Shown here in pieces: positions 1 through 9,964 of a stretch of DNA of 64,000 nt (positions within the stretch are counted from its first letter, which is position 1; the number at the start of each line of letters is the position of its first letter). The position numbers were made by a program, and so were the translations under genes. A model generated the notes under the pieces. It did no database searches and was not told the DNA's origin. It saw nothing but the letters and a program-made list of their open reading frames with translations. Location: contig DAHUYN010000011.1 in the NCBI GenBank assembly GCA_027315165.1, positions 1 to 64,000 of the forward strand, in the 5' to 3' direction. The stretch comes from Thermoplasmata archaeon (GTDB taxonomy: Archaea; Thermoplasmatota; Thermoplasmata; Lutacidiplasmatales; UBA184).

Positions 1-957
<957 letters not shown>

Positions 958-1058
958 AAGAACGCCCTCGTGGCGTTCGAAGGTCGGTCCGATCCTGGCT
1001 GACGTGGCTCTCCTTCTCCCATCGGGTCCATCAACCCATTCCCGAGTATCTACGCCGT

Positions 1059-1066
1059 CTTTATTA
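1059..1066 (+). promoter_or_regulatory. TATA-like box for the ribB operon
   Basis: CTTTATTA is centred about 27 nt before the ribB ATG at 1090, in an otherwise GC-rich spacer. This spacing predicts transcription starting at or next to the start codon, so the mRNA would be leaderless. No BRE was confirmed. Confidence 0.6.
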
Positions 1067-1089
1067 GCGCGAGACCCTCCTCAAGGGCG

Positions 1090-2731
<1,642 letters not shown>

Positions 2732-2772
2732 CGCGGGTTCACGGTCCATCGGAAGGGAACGGAGAGAGCACG

Positions 2773-3231
2773 ATGCCGAAGGGAAGCAGCGACACAACGG
2801 CGGTCCGGGTCGCCCTCGTGGCGAGCGAGTTCAACTACGACGTGACGATGATGATGCTCGAGCGGGCCCGCGAGGAGGTGGCGTTCCTGGGGGCGCGCGT
2901 GGGGCCGGTCGTCAAGACCCCTGGGGTCTACGACATGCCGCTCGCGGTCAAGCTCCTCTTCGAGCGCAGCGACGTCGACGCGGTCGTCACGCTCGGCGCC
3001 GTGATCGAGGGCGAGACCGACCACGACCAGGTCGTGATGCAGCAGGCGGCGCGGAAGCTCACGGACCTCTCGGTCGAGTACTCTAAGCCCCTCGGACTCG
3101 GCATCACCGGGCCGGGGGAGACGCGTCTCCAGGCCCAGGACCGGATCGAGAACGCGGCCACCGCCGTGCGGGCCGTCGTCAAGATGGTCCAGCGGATCCG
3201 GGAGATCCGCGGCGCGCCGTCGACGCGCTAG
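2773..3231 (+). CDS. ribH: 6,7-dimethyl-8-ribityllumazine synthase
   Basis: RibH condenses 5-amino-6-ribitylamino-uracil with the RibB product. The 152-residue protein keeps the family pattern: FNYDVTMMML near the N terminus (substrate-binding aromatic), PGVYDMPLA, TLGAVIEGETDHDQVV with the catalytic His region, and LGITGPGETRLQAQDRI. The ATG at 2773 is chosen over upstream in-frame starts because it lies 41 nt after ribC and gives a normal length. It closes the rib cluster, and its stop overlaps the stop of the convergent SCP2-like gene by 4 nt. Confidence 0.93.
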   Translation: MPKGSSDTTAVRVALVASEFNYDVTMMMLERAREEVAFLGARVGPVVKTPGVYDMPLAVKLLFERSDVDAVVTLGAVIEGETDHDQVVMQQAARKLTDLSVEYSKPLGLGITGPGETRLQAQDRIENAATAVRAVVKMVQRIREIRGAPSTR

Positions 3232-3584
3232 AGCCCGAGCCGGCTCCGCAGGAACCCGAACGCCATCCGCCCCTTCTCGGTGTGGGGCGTGACGGTGAGC
3301 GGGCCCGGCGGCACCGCGGCCTTCGACCGCGTCCTCAGCGCGGCGGAGAGCTTCGCGTGCGAGGTCGTGATCGTGACGTCGGGGGTCGGAAGGGCCCCGG
3401 CGGCCGCGAGCGCGCGTCCCTCGCGGTCGACCGTGAGGCTCGCGGTCCCCTCCTCGGTCTCGAAGACCCAGGTCTGCGGGAGGTAGCCGCGGATCATTCC
3501 GCCGAAGAACCCGGTCAGCTGCGGGCGGAGCTGGCCCTCGACGTCCTTCGCGACGCTCTCGAGCAGTCCTTCGATACAGCTCAT
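3228..3584 (-). CDS. SCP2-like sterol/lipid-carrier domain protein
   Basis: A 118-residue single-domain protein. The middle and C-terminal pattern (acidic strand WVFETEEGTASLTV, then PDVTITTSHAKLSAAL, then GPLTVTPHTEKG and a closing helix) resembles small archaeal and bacterial SCP2-like domains, which carry hydrophobic ligands. No signal peptide or membrane segment is visible. It is transcribed toward ribH and away from the proline-rich membrane protein gene. Family assignment rests on pattern resemblance only, and the ligand is unknown. Confidence 0.5.
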   Translation of the reverse strand: MSCIEGLLESVAKDVEGQLRPQLTGFFGGMIRGYLPQTWVFETEEGTASLTVDREGRALAAAGALPTPDVTITTSHAKLSAALRTRSKAAVPPGPLTVTPHTEKGRMAFGFLRSRLGL

Positions 3585-3627
3585 CGATGGCCCCGAGCCC
3601 GGTCGGGTCCATAGGCCTAGCGTCGGT

Positions 3628-3635
3628 GTTTATCA
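3628..3635 (+). promoter_or_regulatory. TATA-like box for the Pro-rich membrane protein gene
   Basis: GTTTATCA is centred about 26 nt before the ATG at 3658, so a leaderless transcript is expected. Confidence 0.55.
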
Positions 3636-3657
3636 CGGACGGGCCCTTCCCGAGCCT

Positions 3658-4626
3658 ATGGCACCGCCGCCGGGGGCCCTGCCTCCGCCGCCCGGGCCCC
3701 CGCTCGCCTATCCGCTGTCGCCCCCGCCCCCTCGTGGCGGGGTCCCGCCGCCGTACGCGCCGTACGCGCCGTACGCGCCGTACGCACCGCCCCCCTCGGC
3801 GCCGCCACCGGGCCACACGCGCCGATCGCTCGCGTCGATCGCCACGGGGATCCGGCGCTACGAGGTCTTCCTCGGGCTGAACGTCGCGCTGACGGGGGTC
3901 CTCGCGGTCGCGGCGTGGCTCACGGGGGCCCGCGCCCCGGTGGGCGTGACCACGAGCGGCGGCCTCGAGACCGAGCCGCTGCTCTCCTTCGGCACCCCGC
4001 TGGGCGCGGCCGTGCTCACGATCGCGGGGCTCGTCGAGGCCGTCGGGCTCGTCGTGCTGCTCCTCGCGTGGACCGAGTGGCGGAGCGGCATCCGATCGCT
4101 CCAGGGTCTCGGGACGGAGTACGGCCCCGAGCACGCTCGGGAAATCTCCCTCGCGCACCGTGACTACGGCCGCGCGGTCGCCGCCTTCCTCCTGGGAGTC
4201 GTCGCCTCCCTCGTCACGGGGGCCGCGCTCGTCGTCTACGCCGTCATGACGGAGCTCGCCGCCGCGCGGTCGGGCATCCCCGTGAACGCCGCCTCCGGCG
4301 TCCCCGGAGCGGTGTGGATCTTCGTCGCCACGATCGCCTTGAGCGGGCTCTTCAACGCGTTGCTCCTCTACTTCTCCGGACGCAGTCTCTCCGAGACGAT
4401 CCGGGCGCTGCTCGCGATCGGCGCGCGCGCGCGCGTCGAGGACGGGCGGCGCTGGATGCTCGTCGGCGCGGTGATCTCGCCGTTCCTGAGCCTCGTCGCG
4501 GTGTTCGTCCCGCTCGCCGCGGTCGTCTCGGTGGCCGGAACGCTCGTGGTCGTCTACGGGCTACGACGCGTGGGCGCCGGGTACGAGGGCTTCCTCTCGG
4601 GAAGCGCGGCCCCGATCCGCGGGTAG
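3658..4626 (+). CDS. Proline-rich multi-pass membrane protein of unknown function
   Basis: The 322-residue product starts with a Pro-rich, low-complexity cytoplasmic-type segment (residues 1-50) that contains four copies of the tripeptide YAP or close variants, encoded by a 9-bp tandem repeat at about 3751-3786. After a basic stretch there are about five hydrophobic segments: near residues 70-90, 118-142, 178-205, 220-242 and 264-295. The layout resembles archaeal DUF973-type membrane proteins, but this is only a resemblance. Similar Pro/Tyr-rich tails occur on bacterial and archaeal membrane proteins that bind partners. It is monocistronic by spacing, and its function is not known. Confidence 0.7.
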   Translation: MAPPPGALPPPPGPPLAYPLSPPPPRGGVPPPYAPYAPYAPYAPPPSAPPPGHTRRSLASIATGIRRYEVFLGLNVALTGVLAVAAWLTGARAPVGVTTSGGLETEPLLSFGTPLGAAVLTIAGLVEAVGLVVLLLAWTEWRSGIRSLQGLGTEYGPEHAREISLAHRDYGRAVAAFLLGVVASLVTGAALVVYAVMTELAAARSGIPVNAASGVPGAVWIFVATIALSGLFNALLLYFSGRSLSETIRALLAIGARARVEDGRRWMLVGAVISPFLSLVAVFVPLAAVVSVAGTLVVVYGLRRVGAGYEGFLSGSAAPIRG

Positions 4627-4733
4627 TCGGGAGACGCTCGCCCCGACACCACGACGCCCTCGAGCGCGCCGGCGGCGCCCGCCGGGCAAGAGGTTAAGGC
4701 GCCGAGCCCCTCCCGCCGCCGGGCGAACTCTCC

Positions 4734-5468
4734 GTGGCTCCGCGGTACGCCTTCGACCGTGTCGACTCGACGCAGGAGTTGGCCCTCGCGCACGCGCGGC
4801 GACACGGTCCCGAGCCCGCGACGTTCGTGGCCCGGACGCAGGCCCGCGGCGTCGGGCGCCTCGACCACGCGTGGGCCTCACCCTCGGGTGGCCTCTACCT
4901 CTCGCGCGTCTCTCCTCTCCCCCGACACCGACCCGAGCTCGTCCCGCTCGGGGTCGCGGCGGCGCTCGGCCAGGCCCTCGCCGGCCGCTACGGGGTCCCC
5001 GTCGCGCTCCGATGGCCGAACGACCTCCTCGCCCTCGCCGGAGGACGCCCGCGCAAGATCGCCGGCGTCCTCGCCGACCTCGTCGAGGGGACCCGCGGCA
5101 GCGCGCTGATCGTCGGGATCGGTGTCAACCTCGGACCGCTGCCGGCCGACTGGCCCGTGTCGCTGCGGGCGTCGGCCGCGACGATGGCGGAGTTCGCGTC
5201 GCCCCCTCCGACGCCGGAGGAGGTCGAGCCGCTCGCGGTGGCGGCGGTCGACATGACCGTCGCGAGGCTCGCCGACGAGGCGGGCGGGCACGCGGTCGTC
5301 GACGAGTGCCGGTCGATGCTCTACGGCCTGGGCCGCCACGTCCTCGTCGACGACGAGCCGGCGGGGATCGCGCGGCGCCTCGACGACGACGGCACGCTCT
5401 GGGTCGAGTCGGGGGACGCGCTCCAGCCCGTGCGGGCGGGTACCCTCACCGTCGAGGAGGGGCCGTGA
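4734..5468 (+). CDS. birA: Biotin--[carboxyl-carrier-protein] ligase
   Basis: The enzyme activates biotin with ATP and attaches it to a lysine of a carrier protein. The 244-residue protein contains only the catalytic and C-terminal domains: VDSTQ near residue 11, QARGVGRLDHAW for the biotinyl-AMP loop, RWPNDL and KIAGVLAD for substrate and ATP binding, and GIGVNLG. There is no N-terminal helix-turn-helix, so it is probably not a repressor. The GTG start overlaps no other gene; a weak TATA-like GGTTAAGG lies about 37 nt upstream. Its stop overlaps the next start (GTGA), which couples it to the carboxyltransferase genes and the biotin carrier it presumably modifies. Confidence 0.93.
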   Translation: MAPRYAFDRVDSTQELALAHARRHGPEPATFVARTQARGVGRLDHAWASPSGGLYLSRVSPLPRHRPELVPLGVAAALGQALAGRYGVPVALRWPNDLLALAGGRPRKIAGVLADLVEGTRGSALIVGIGVNLGPLPADWPVSLRASAATMAEFASPPPTPEEVEPLAVAAVDMTVARLADEAGGHAVVDECRSMLYGLGRHVLVDDEPAGIARRLDDDGTLWVESGDALQPVRAGTLTVEEGP

Positions 5469-7015
5469 GCGGCCCCTACGAGCGCTGGCTCGAGCGGCGC
5501 GCCCGACTCGAGGAGGGCGCGGGCGCGGACCGACGCCAAAAGCACGCCGAGGCGGGGCGGATGTCCGCCCGCGACCGGCTCCTCGCCTTCTTCGACCCCG
5601 GGACGTTCGTCGAGACCGGGCCCTACGTGACGCACCGCGTGACGAGCTTCGGGCTCGCCGAGCGCCGCGTCCCGGGCGACGGCGTCGTCACGGGCTGGGG
5701 CGAGGTCGAGGGGCGGCCGGTCTGCGCCTTCGCGCAGGACGCGACCGTCTTCGGCGGCGCGCTCGGCGAGGCCCACGCGGAGAAGATCGTCAAGGTGATG
5801 GAGACCGCGCGGCGCTCCGGCGTCCCGGTCGTCGGGCTCAACGACTCGGGCGGGGCGCGGATCCAGGAGGGCGTGATGAGCCTCGGCGGCTACGGCGAGG
5901 TGTTCCTGCGCAACGTGACGCTGAGCGGCGTCGTCCCGCAGCTGTCGCTGATCCTCGGCCCGTGCGCGGGCGGGGCGGTCTACTCGCCGGCGATCACCGA
6001 CTTCGTGATCATGGCTCGAGGCCAGGGCCAGATGTTCATCACGGGGCCCGAGGTGATCCGCTCCGTCACGCAGGAGGAGGTCTCCGCCGAAGCCCTCGGC
6101 GGCGCCGACGCGCACGCGAGCACCTCGGGGGTCTCGCACTTCACCGCCGCGAGCGACGCCGACGCGATCGTCCTCGCCCGGCGGCTGCTCGGGTATCTCC
6201 CGCTCAACAACCTCGAGGAGCCGCCCGCGCGCGCGAGCGTCGACCCTCCGGCGACCGCCGCGGGCGAGCTCAAGGGGCTCGTCCCGACCGACGCGAACGC
6301 CCCCTACGACGTCCACGGCGTCCTCGACCGGGTCCTCGACCCCGGCGCGTGGCTGGAGGTCCAGCCCGAGTTCGCGCCGAACCTCGTCACCGGGTTCGCG
6401 CGCCTCTCGGGGCAGCCGGTCGGCGTCGTCGCGAACCAGCCCTCCGCGCTCGCGGGCTGCCTCGACATCAACGCGTCGACGAAGGGGGCGCGGTTCGTCC
6501 GATTCTGCGACGCCTTCAACTTCCCGCTCCTGACCTTCGTCGACGTGCCGGGGTTCCTCCCGGGGACCGCCCAGGAGTACAACGGGATCATCCGCCACGG
6601 CGCCAAGCTCCTCTACGCCTACGCCGAGGCGACCGTCCCGAAGCTCACGGTGATCCTGCGCAAGGCCTACGGCGGCGCCTACGACGTCATGTGCTCCAAG
6701 CACCTCGGCGGCGACCTCAATCTCGCCTGGCCGACGGCGGAGATCGCGGTGATGGGGGCCGACGGCGCCGTGAGCATCCTGCACCGCCGCGAGCTCGACC
6801 GGGCCCCCTCGGGGGAGCGCGAGGCGCTCCGCGAGCGGCTCGTCCGCGCCTACCAGGCCGAGTTCCTCAATCCGTACCTGGCCGCCGAGCGCGGCTACGT
6901 CGACGACGTGATCGACCCCGCCGAGACCCGGTCCAAGCTCCAGCGGGGCCTGTCGATGCTGTCGACGAAGCGGGAGGACCGACCGCCGCGCAAGCACGGG
7001 AACATCCCGCTCTAG
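5465..7015 (+). CDS. Acyl-CoA carboxyltransferase (propionyl-CoA/methylmalonyl-CoA, 12S/PccB-like)
   Basis: A 516-residue crotonase-fold carboxyltransferase of the PccB/MmdA/12S family, which moves a carboxyl group between biotin and an acyl-CoA, typically propionyl-CoA. Two halves are visible: the N half with the oxyanion region GGARIQEGV and GPCAGGAVYSPA, and the C half with ADQ-like NQPSALAGCLDINAS, VPGFLPGTAQEYNGIIRHGAK and KAYGGAYDVM. The C-terminal KHGNIPL is typical of the family. The GTG at 5465 overlaps the birA stop. Neighbours are a 5S-like subunit and a biotin carrier, and no biotin carboxylase is encoded here, which favours transcarboxylase or decarboxylase chemistry over an ATP-dependent carboxylase. 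Confidence 0.92.
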   Translation: MSGPYERWLERRARLEEGAGADRRQKHAEAGRMSARDRLLAFFDPGTFVETGPYVTHRVTSFGLAERRVPGDGVVTGWGEVEGRPVCAFAQDATVFGGALGEAHAEKIVKVMETARRSGVPVVGLNDSGGARIQEGVMSLGGYGEVFLRNVTLSGVVPQLSLILGPCAGGAVYSPAITDFVIMARGQGQMFITGPEVIRSVTQEEVSAEALGGADAHASTSGVSHFTAASDADAIVLARRLLGYLPLNNLEEPPARASVDPPATAAGELKGLVPTDANAPYDVHGVLDRVLDPGAWLEVQPEFAPNLVTGFARLSGQPVGVVANQPSALAGCLDINASTKGARFVRFCDAFNFPLLTFVDVPGFLPGTAQEYNGIIRHGAKLLYAYAEATVPKLTVILRKAYGGAYDVMCSKHLGGDLNLAWPTAEIAVMGADGAVSILHRRELDRAPSGEREALRERLVRAYQAEFLNPYLAAERGYVDDVIDPAETRSKLQRGLSMLSTKREDRPPRKHGNIPL

Positions 7016-7025
7016 CGGAGGGCGC

Positions 7026-8558
7026 GTGGTCGGTCTCACCGAGACGGTCCTTCGTGACGGGCACCAGTCGCTCATCGCGACGCGGATGCGGACCGAGCAC
7101 ATGCTGCCGGCCGCGGCCCGGCTCGACGCGATCGGCTACCGCTCGCTCGAGGTCTGGGGCGGCGCCACGTTCGACGTCTGTCTCCGCTTCCTCCGCGAGG
7201 ACCCGTGGGAGCGGCTGCGCGCGCTCAAGCGCGCGATGCCCTCGACGCCGCTCCAGATGCTCTTGCGAGGGCAGAACCTCGTCGGCTACCGGCACTACGC
7301 CGACGACGTCGTCGAGCGGTTCGTCGGCGAGGCGGCGCGCCAGGGGATCGACATCTTCCGCATCTTCGACGCCCTGAACGACCCCGCGAACCTGCGCGTC
7401 GCGATCGCGGCGGCGAAGAGGGCCGGCGCGCGCGCGCAGGGGACGATCTGCTACACGCAGTCGCCCGTCCACACGCTCGCCTCCTTCGTGCGGCTCGGCC
7501 ACACGCTCGCGGAGATGGGCGCCGACGAGCTGTGCCTCAAGGACATGGCGGGGTTCATGCCCCCGTCGGACGCCTCGCAACTCGTCTCCGCGCTGCGGCG
7601 CGAGGTCGGTCTCCCCGTCGTCGTCCACACGCATTCGGCGAGCGGCCTCTCGACGGTGACGTGCCTCGCCGCGGCCGAGGCCGGCGCCACGGCGGTCGAC
7701 GCCGCGCTCTCCCCGTTCGCCGGCGGCGCGAGCCAGCCGCCGACGGAGACGCTCGTCGGGGCGCTGCGCGGGACCGCGCAGGACCCGAAGCTCGACCTCG
7801 GGGCGCTCCAGGACCTCGCCGAGCACTTCCACCGGGTCCTCGACCACTACCGGCCGTTGCTGAACCTCCGCTCGCTGCAGACCGACCCCGGGATCCTCGT
7901 CCACCAGGTGCCGGGGGGGATGCTCTCGAACCTCCTCGCGCAGCTCGCCGAGCAGGAGGCGCTCCAGCGCCTCCCCGAGGTCCTCGCCGAGATCCCTCGC
8001 GTGCGCGCCGACCTCGGCTACCCGCCGCTCGTCACGCCGACGAGCCAGATCGTCGGCATCCAGGCGGTCTTCAACGTCCTCACCGGGAAGCGCTACGGGC
8101 AGATCACGCGAGAGGTCCGCGACTACGTCAAGGGGCTCTACGGCAGCCCCCCCGGGCCGGTCGACCCGGAGCTCCAGAGGGCCGTCCTCGGCCACGAGCG
8201 ACCGGTCACGGGCCGCCCGGCCGACCTGCTCGGGCCCGAGCTCGGCCGCGCGCTCGAGGAGGTTCGGGGGATCGTCCCCGCGGCCGACGAGGCCGAGCTC
8301 CTGAGCTACGCGCTGTTCCCCGCCGTCTACAAGGCGTACCGGTCGGCCCGGGACCGGGGGCTCTCGCCCGCGGTCCTGGACGCCGCCGCCCTCGGGGTCG
8401 TCGCGGCGCTCCGCCAGCCGAAGGCCGCGATCGCCGGCCCCACGCCTTCGGCGGCACCGGCCGGCGGGGGCGTCAGCGCCTGGGCGCACGAGGGCCGCGC
8501 CCGGCTTCACGCGAATCGGAGGTGGGTCGACGAAGCTCACGCTCGTCGCCGACGGTAG
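7026..8558 (+). CDS. Pyruvate/oxaloacetate carboxyltransferase domain protein (5S/OadA/PycB-like)
   Basis: A TIM-barrel carboxyltransferase of about 510 residues that works on pyruvate/oxaloacetate. It has RDGHQSL at the N terminus (metal ligand Asp), EVWGGATFDVCLRFL, LLRGQNLVGYRHY, the lysine expected to be carbamylated in ELCLKDMAG, and the metal-binding VVHTHSASG. Order and spacing match transcarboxylase 5S as well as OadA and PycB. The GTG start lies 10 nt after the 12S-like gene. The last dozen or so codons depart from the strong GC3 pattern and overlap the biotin carrier gene, so the true conserved end is probably near residue 495. Confidence 0.92.
   Translation: MVGLTETVLRDGHQSLIATRMRTEHMLPAAARLDAIGYRSLEVWGGATFDVCLRFLREDPWERLRALKRAMPSTPLQMLLRGQNLVGYRHYADDVVERFVGEAARQGIDIFRIFDALNDPANLRVAIAAAKRAGARAQGTICYTQSPVHTLASFVRLGHTLAEMGADELCLKDMAGFMPPSDASQLVSALRREVGLPVVVHTHSASGLSTVTCLAAAEAGATAVDAALSPFAGGASQPPTETLVGALRGTAQDPKLDLGALQDLAEHFHRVLDHYRPLLNLRSLQTDPGILVHQVPGGMLSNLLAQLAEQEALQRLPEVLAEIPRVRADLGYPPLVTPTSQIVGIQAVFNVLTGKRYGQITREVRDYVKGLYGSPPGPVDPELQRAVLGHERPVTGRPADLLGPELGRALEEVRGIVPAADEAELLSYALFPAVYKAYRSARDRGLSPAVLDAAALGVVAALRQPKAAIAGPTPSAAPAGGGVSAWAHEGRARLHANRRWVDEAHARRRR
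8518..8524 (+). promoter_or_regulatory. Strong Shine-Dalgarno before a non-standard start
   Basis: GGAGGTG is complementary to the 16S 3' end seen at 950-957. It sits five nt before an ACG codon at 8530 that begins the conserved part of the biotin carrier. No ATG, GTG or TTG in that frame is available between the upstream stop (about 8302) and 8734. Confidence 0.6.
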
Positions 8559-9084
8559 GCGCGTCGAGGTCGTCGTCGACGCGAGCTCGTCGACGGTCAC
8601 GCTCGACGGCCGGAGCTTTCCCTACCGGGTCGTCTCCGAGGGGCCGACCAAGGTCGAGCTCGAGGTCGGCGGCGAGACGGTCCTCGTCGACGGCTGGCCC
8701 GAGGGGTTCCGCTCGCCCTCGGCCGACGTCGCGGTGAACGGCGAGCTGCACCAAGTCCTCGTCGAGGCGCTCGCGCCGTCGGAGCGCCCGCTCGCCGGGC
8801 CGGCCCCGCCCACGACCCCGTCGTCGCCCTCGCCGGGCCCGTCGTCGGGCGGTGGCGCGGGGCTCTCCGTCGCACCGCCGATGCCGGGGAAGGTCGTCGA
8901 GGTCCGGGTCCGCGTGGGCGAGCAGGTCGCCAAGGGGCAGGTCCTCCTCGTCCTCGAGGCGATGAAGATGCGCAACGAGGTCGTGAGCCCCGCGGACGCG
9001 CTCGTCGCCGAGGTGCTCGTCACGGCCGGCGCCAACGTCCGGGCCCGCGAGACGATGGTCCGGCTCACGCCCGCGCCGGGCTAG
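8530..9084 (+). CDS. Biotin carboxyl carrier protein (1.3S/GcdC-like), apparently ACG start
   Basis: The C-terminal biotinyl domain carries the biotinylation motif EAMKM (Lys about residue 146) and the flanking MPGKVVEVRVRVGE and VVSPADALVAEVLV strands. Before it come a Pro/Ser-rich linker and an N-terminal beta-rich segment beginning TKLTLVADGRRVEV, the usual start of GcdC/1.3S-type carriers. The frame stays open and GC3-rich from about 8520 but has no ATG, GTG or TTG before 8734, which would remove the N-terminal domain. A strong Shine-Dalgarno five nt before ACG 8530 marks the likely start. A sequencing error or frameshift from the 5S gene are alternatives. It overlaps the 5S gene by 29 nt. 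Confidence 0.8.
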   Translation, partial: TKLTLVADGRRVEVVVDASSSTVTLDGRSFPYRVVSEGPTKVELEVGGETVLVDGWPEGFRSPSADVAVNGELHQVLVEALAPSERPLAGPAPPTTPSSPSPGPSSGGGAGLSVAPPMPGKVVEVRVRVGEQVAKGQVLLVLEAMKMRNEVVSPADALVAEVLVTAGANVRARETMVRLTPAPG

Positions 9085-9401
9085 TCGGTCTCGAGACCGT
9101 CGTCGGTCGCGGGCTCGGCCGGGGCGGTCTCCGGAGGGGCGGCCCCGGCGACGCGAGGCTCGTCGCGCCGGGCGTCGAGCCGCGCGGCCTCCTCGACCGG
9201 GTCCTCGAACGGCTCCTCGGGCTCCGCGACCGCCTCGGGGACGGCGGGCCGGGCGAGGGGCCGCTGGGCGTACTCGCGGACGTAGGCGAGCCCGACGCCG
9301 ACCGTGACGACGAGCACCGCGAGCGAGTAGCCGCCGAGGCCGAGCTTGAGGAGCAGCGCGACGCCGCCGAGCGTCGCGACGGCGAGCAGGCCGAGCGCCA
9401 T
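9081..9401 (-). CDS. Small membrane protein of unknown function
   Basis: From the ATG at 9401 the protein has 106 residues, with two adjacent hydrophobic segments (about residues 2-18 and 22-42) followed by a long acidic, Pro/Ala/Glu-rich tail. An in-frame start at 9482 would add an N-terminal stretch overlapping the upstream gene, and an ACG preceded by GGAGG is also possible, so the start is uncertain. It lies directly downstream of the zinc-ribbon membrane protein on the same strand, and its stop overlaps the biotin-carrier stop by 4 nt. No family was recognised. Confidence 0.55.
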   Translation of the reverse strand: MALGLLAVATLGGVALLLKLGLGGYSLAVLVVTVGVGLAYVREYAQRPLARPAVPEAVAEPEEPFEDPVEEAARLDARRDEPRVAGAAPPETAPAEPATDDGLETD

Positions 9402-9445
9402 CGGGAACGAGAGCCGACCGAGCGCGCTCGTCGTTCCCTCCTCGC

Positions 9446-9856
9446 CTAGTAGACGGGGATCCGGTGGCGGCAGTCGGGGCACACAGGGGTCCCGGGCTCG
9501 ACGGGGCGGGCGCAGTAGGGGCAGAAGTCGAGGAGGATCGGAGCGGCGCCGGGGGTGGGCGCAAAAGCCCCACCGGCCGACGGCAACGGCCTCGTCGGGG
9601 CCGTCGCGGGGGCCGAGACGGCGGGGGCCGAGACGGCGGGGGCCGCGGGAGCCGCGGGAGCCGCGGGCGCCGGGCCGGGGCCCCGCGTGAGGCTTCGAGA
9701 CATCGCGGGGAGCCGGTAGACGAAGAGGCTCACGACGAACCAGACCAGGAGGCCGAAGATGAGGTAGACGGCGATCGCCGGGAAGAGGAACTGGAGGAGC
9801 AGCAGCACGACGATGGCGACGAGGTAGAGGCTCGTGACGAGCGTCTGGAGGATCAT
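9446..9856 (-). CDS. Membrane protein with C-terminal zinc ribbon
   Basis: The 136-residue product starts with two transmembrane helices (about residues 2-24 and 27-46), then a basic stretch and an Ala/Pro-rich linker with repeated APAVSAPA units, encoded by a short tandem repeat at about 9605-9660. It ends with a double CxxC zinc ribbon (Cys at about 112, 115, 126 and 129). Positive charges after the second helix place the ribbon in the cytoplasm. Function is unknown; such tails usually mediate protein or nucleic-acid contacts. It is divergent from rtcB and followed by another small membrane protein. Confidence 0.7.
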   Translation of the reverse strand: MILQTLVTSLYLVAIVVLLLLQFLFPAIAVYLIFGLLVWFVVSLFVYRLPAMSRSLTRGPGPAPAAPAAPAAPAVSAPAVSAPATAPTRPLPSAGGAFAPTPGAAPILLDFCPYCARPVEPGTPVCPDCRHRIPVY

Positions 9857-9937
9857 CGGGACGGTCCGGTACCGTCGAGACGGAGCGCGCGCTACTTGGG
9901 ATTGTCGGCCCGTCGCGACCGCGCGGGGTGGGGGTTC

Positions 9938-9944
9938 TTATAAT
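9938..9944 (+). promoter_or_regulatory. TATA box for rtcB
   Basis: TTATAAT is centred 24 nt before the GTG at 9965. It argues for that start over the GTG at 9953, which would lie only 12 nt from the box. Confidence 0.6.
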
Positions 9945-9964
9945 CCGCCTGTGTGGCCGCCGCC

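Noticed and set aside
3751-3790. Short tandem repeat considered as a CRISPR-like array
   Set aside because: Units are 9 bp, in frame and without spacers; it is coding microsatellite sequence. No CRISPR array was seen anywhere in the window.
8734-9084. Biotin carrier starting at GTG 8734
   Set aside because: It would discard a conserved N-terminal beta domain with strong coding signal and has no ribosome-binding site as good as that at 8518.
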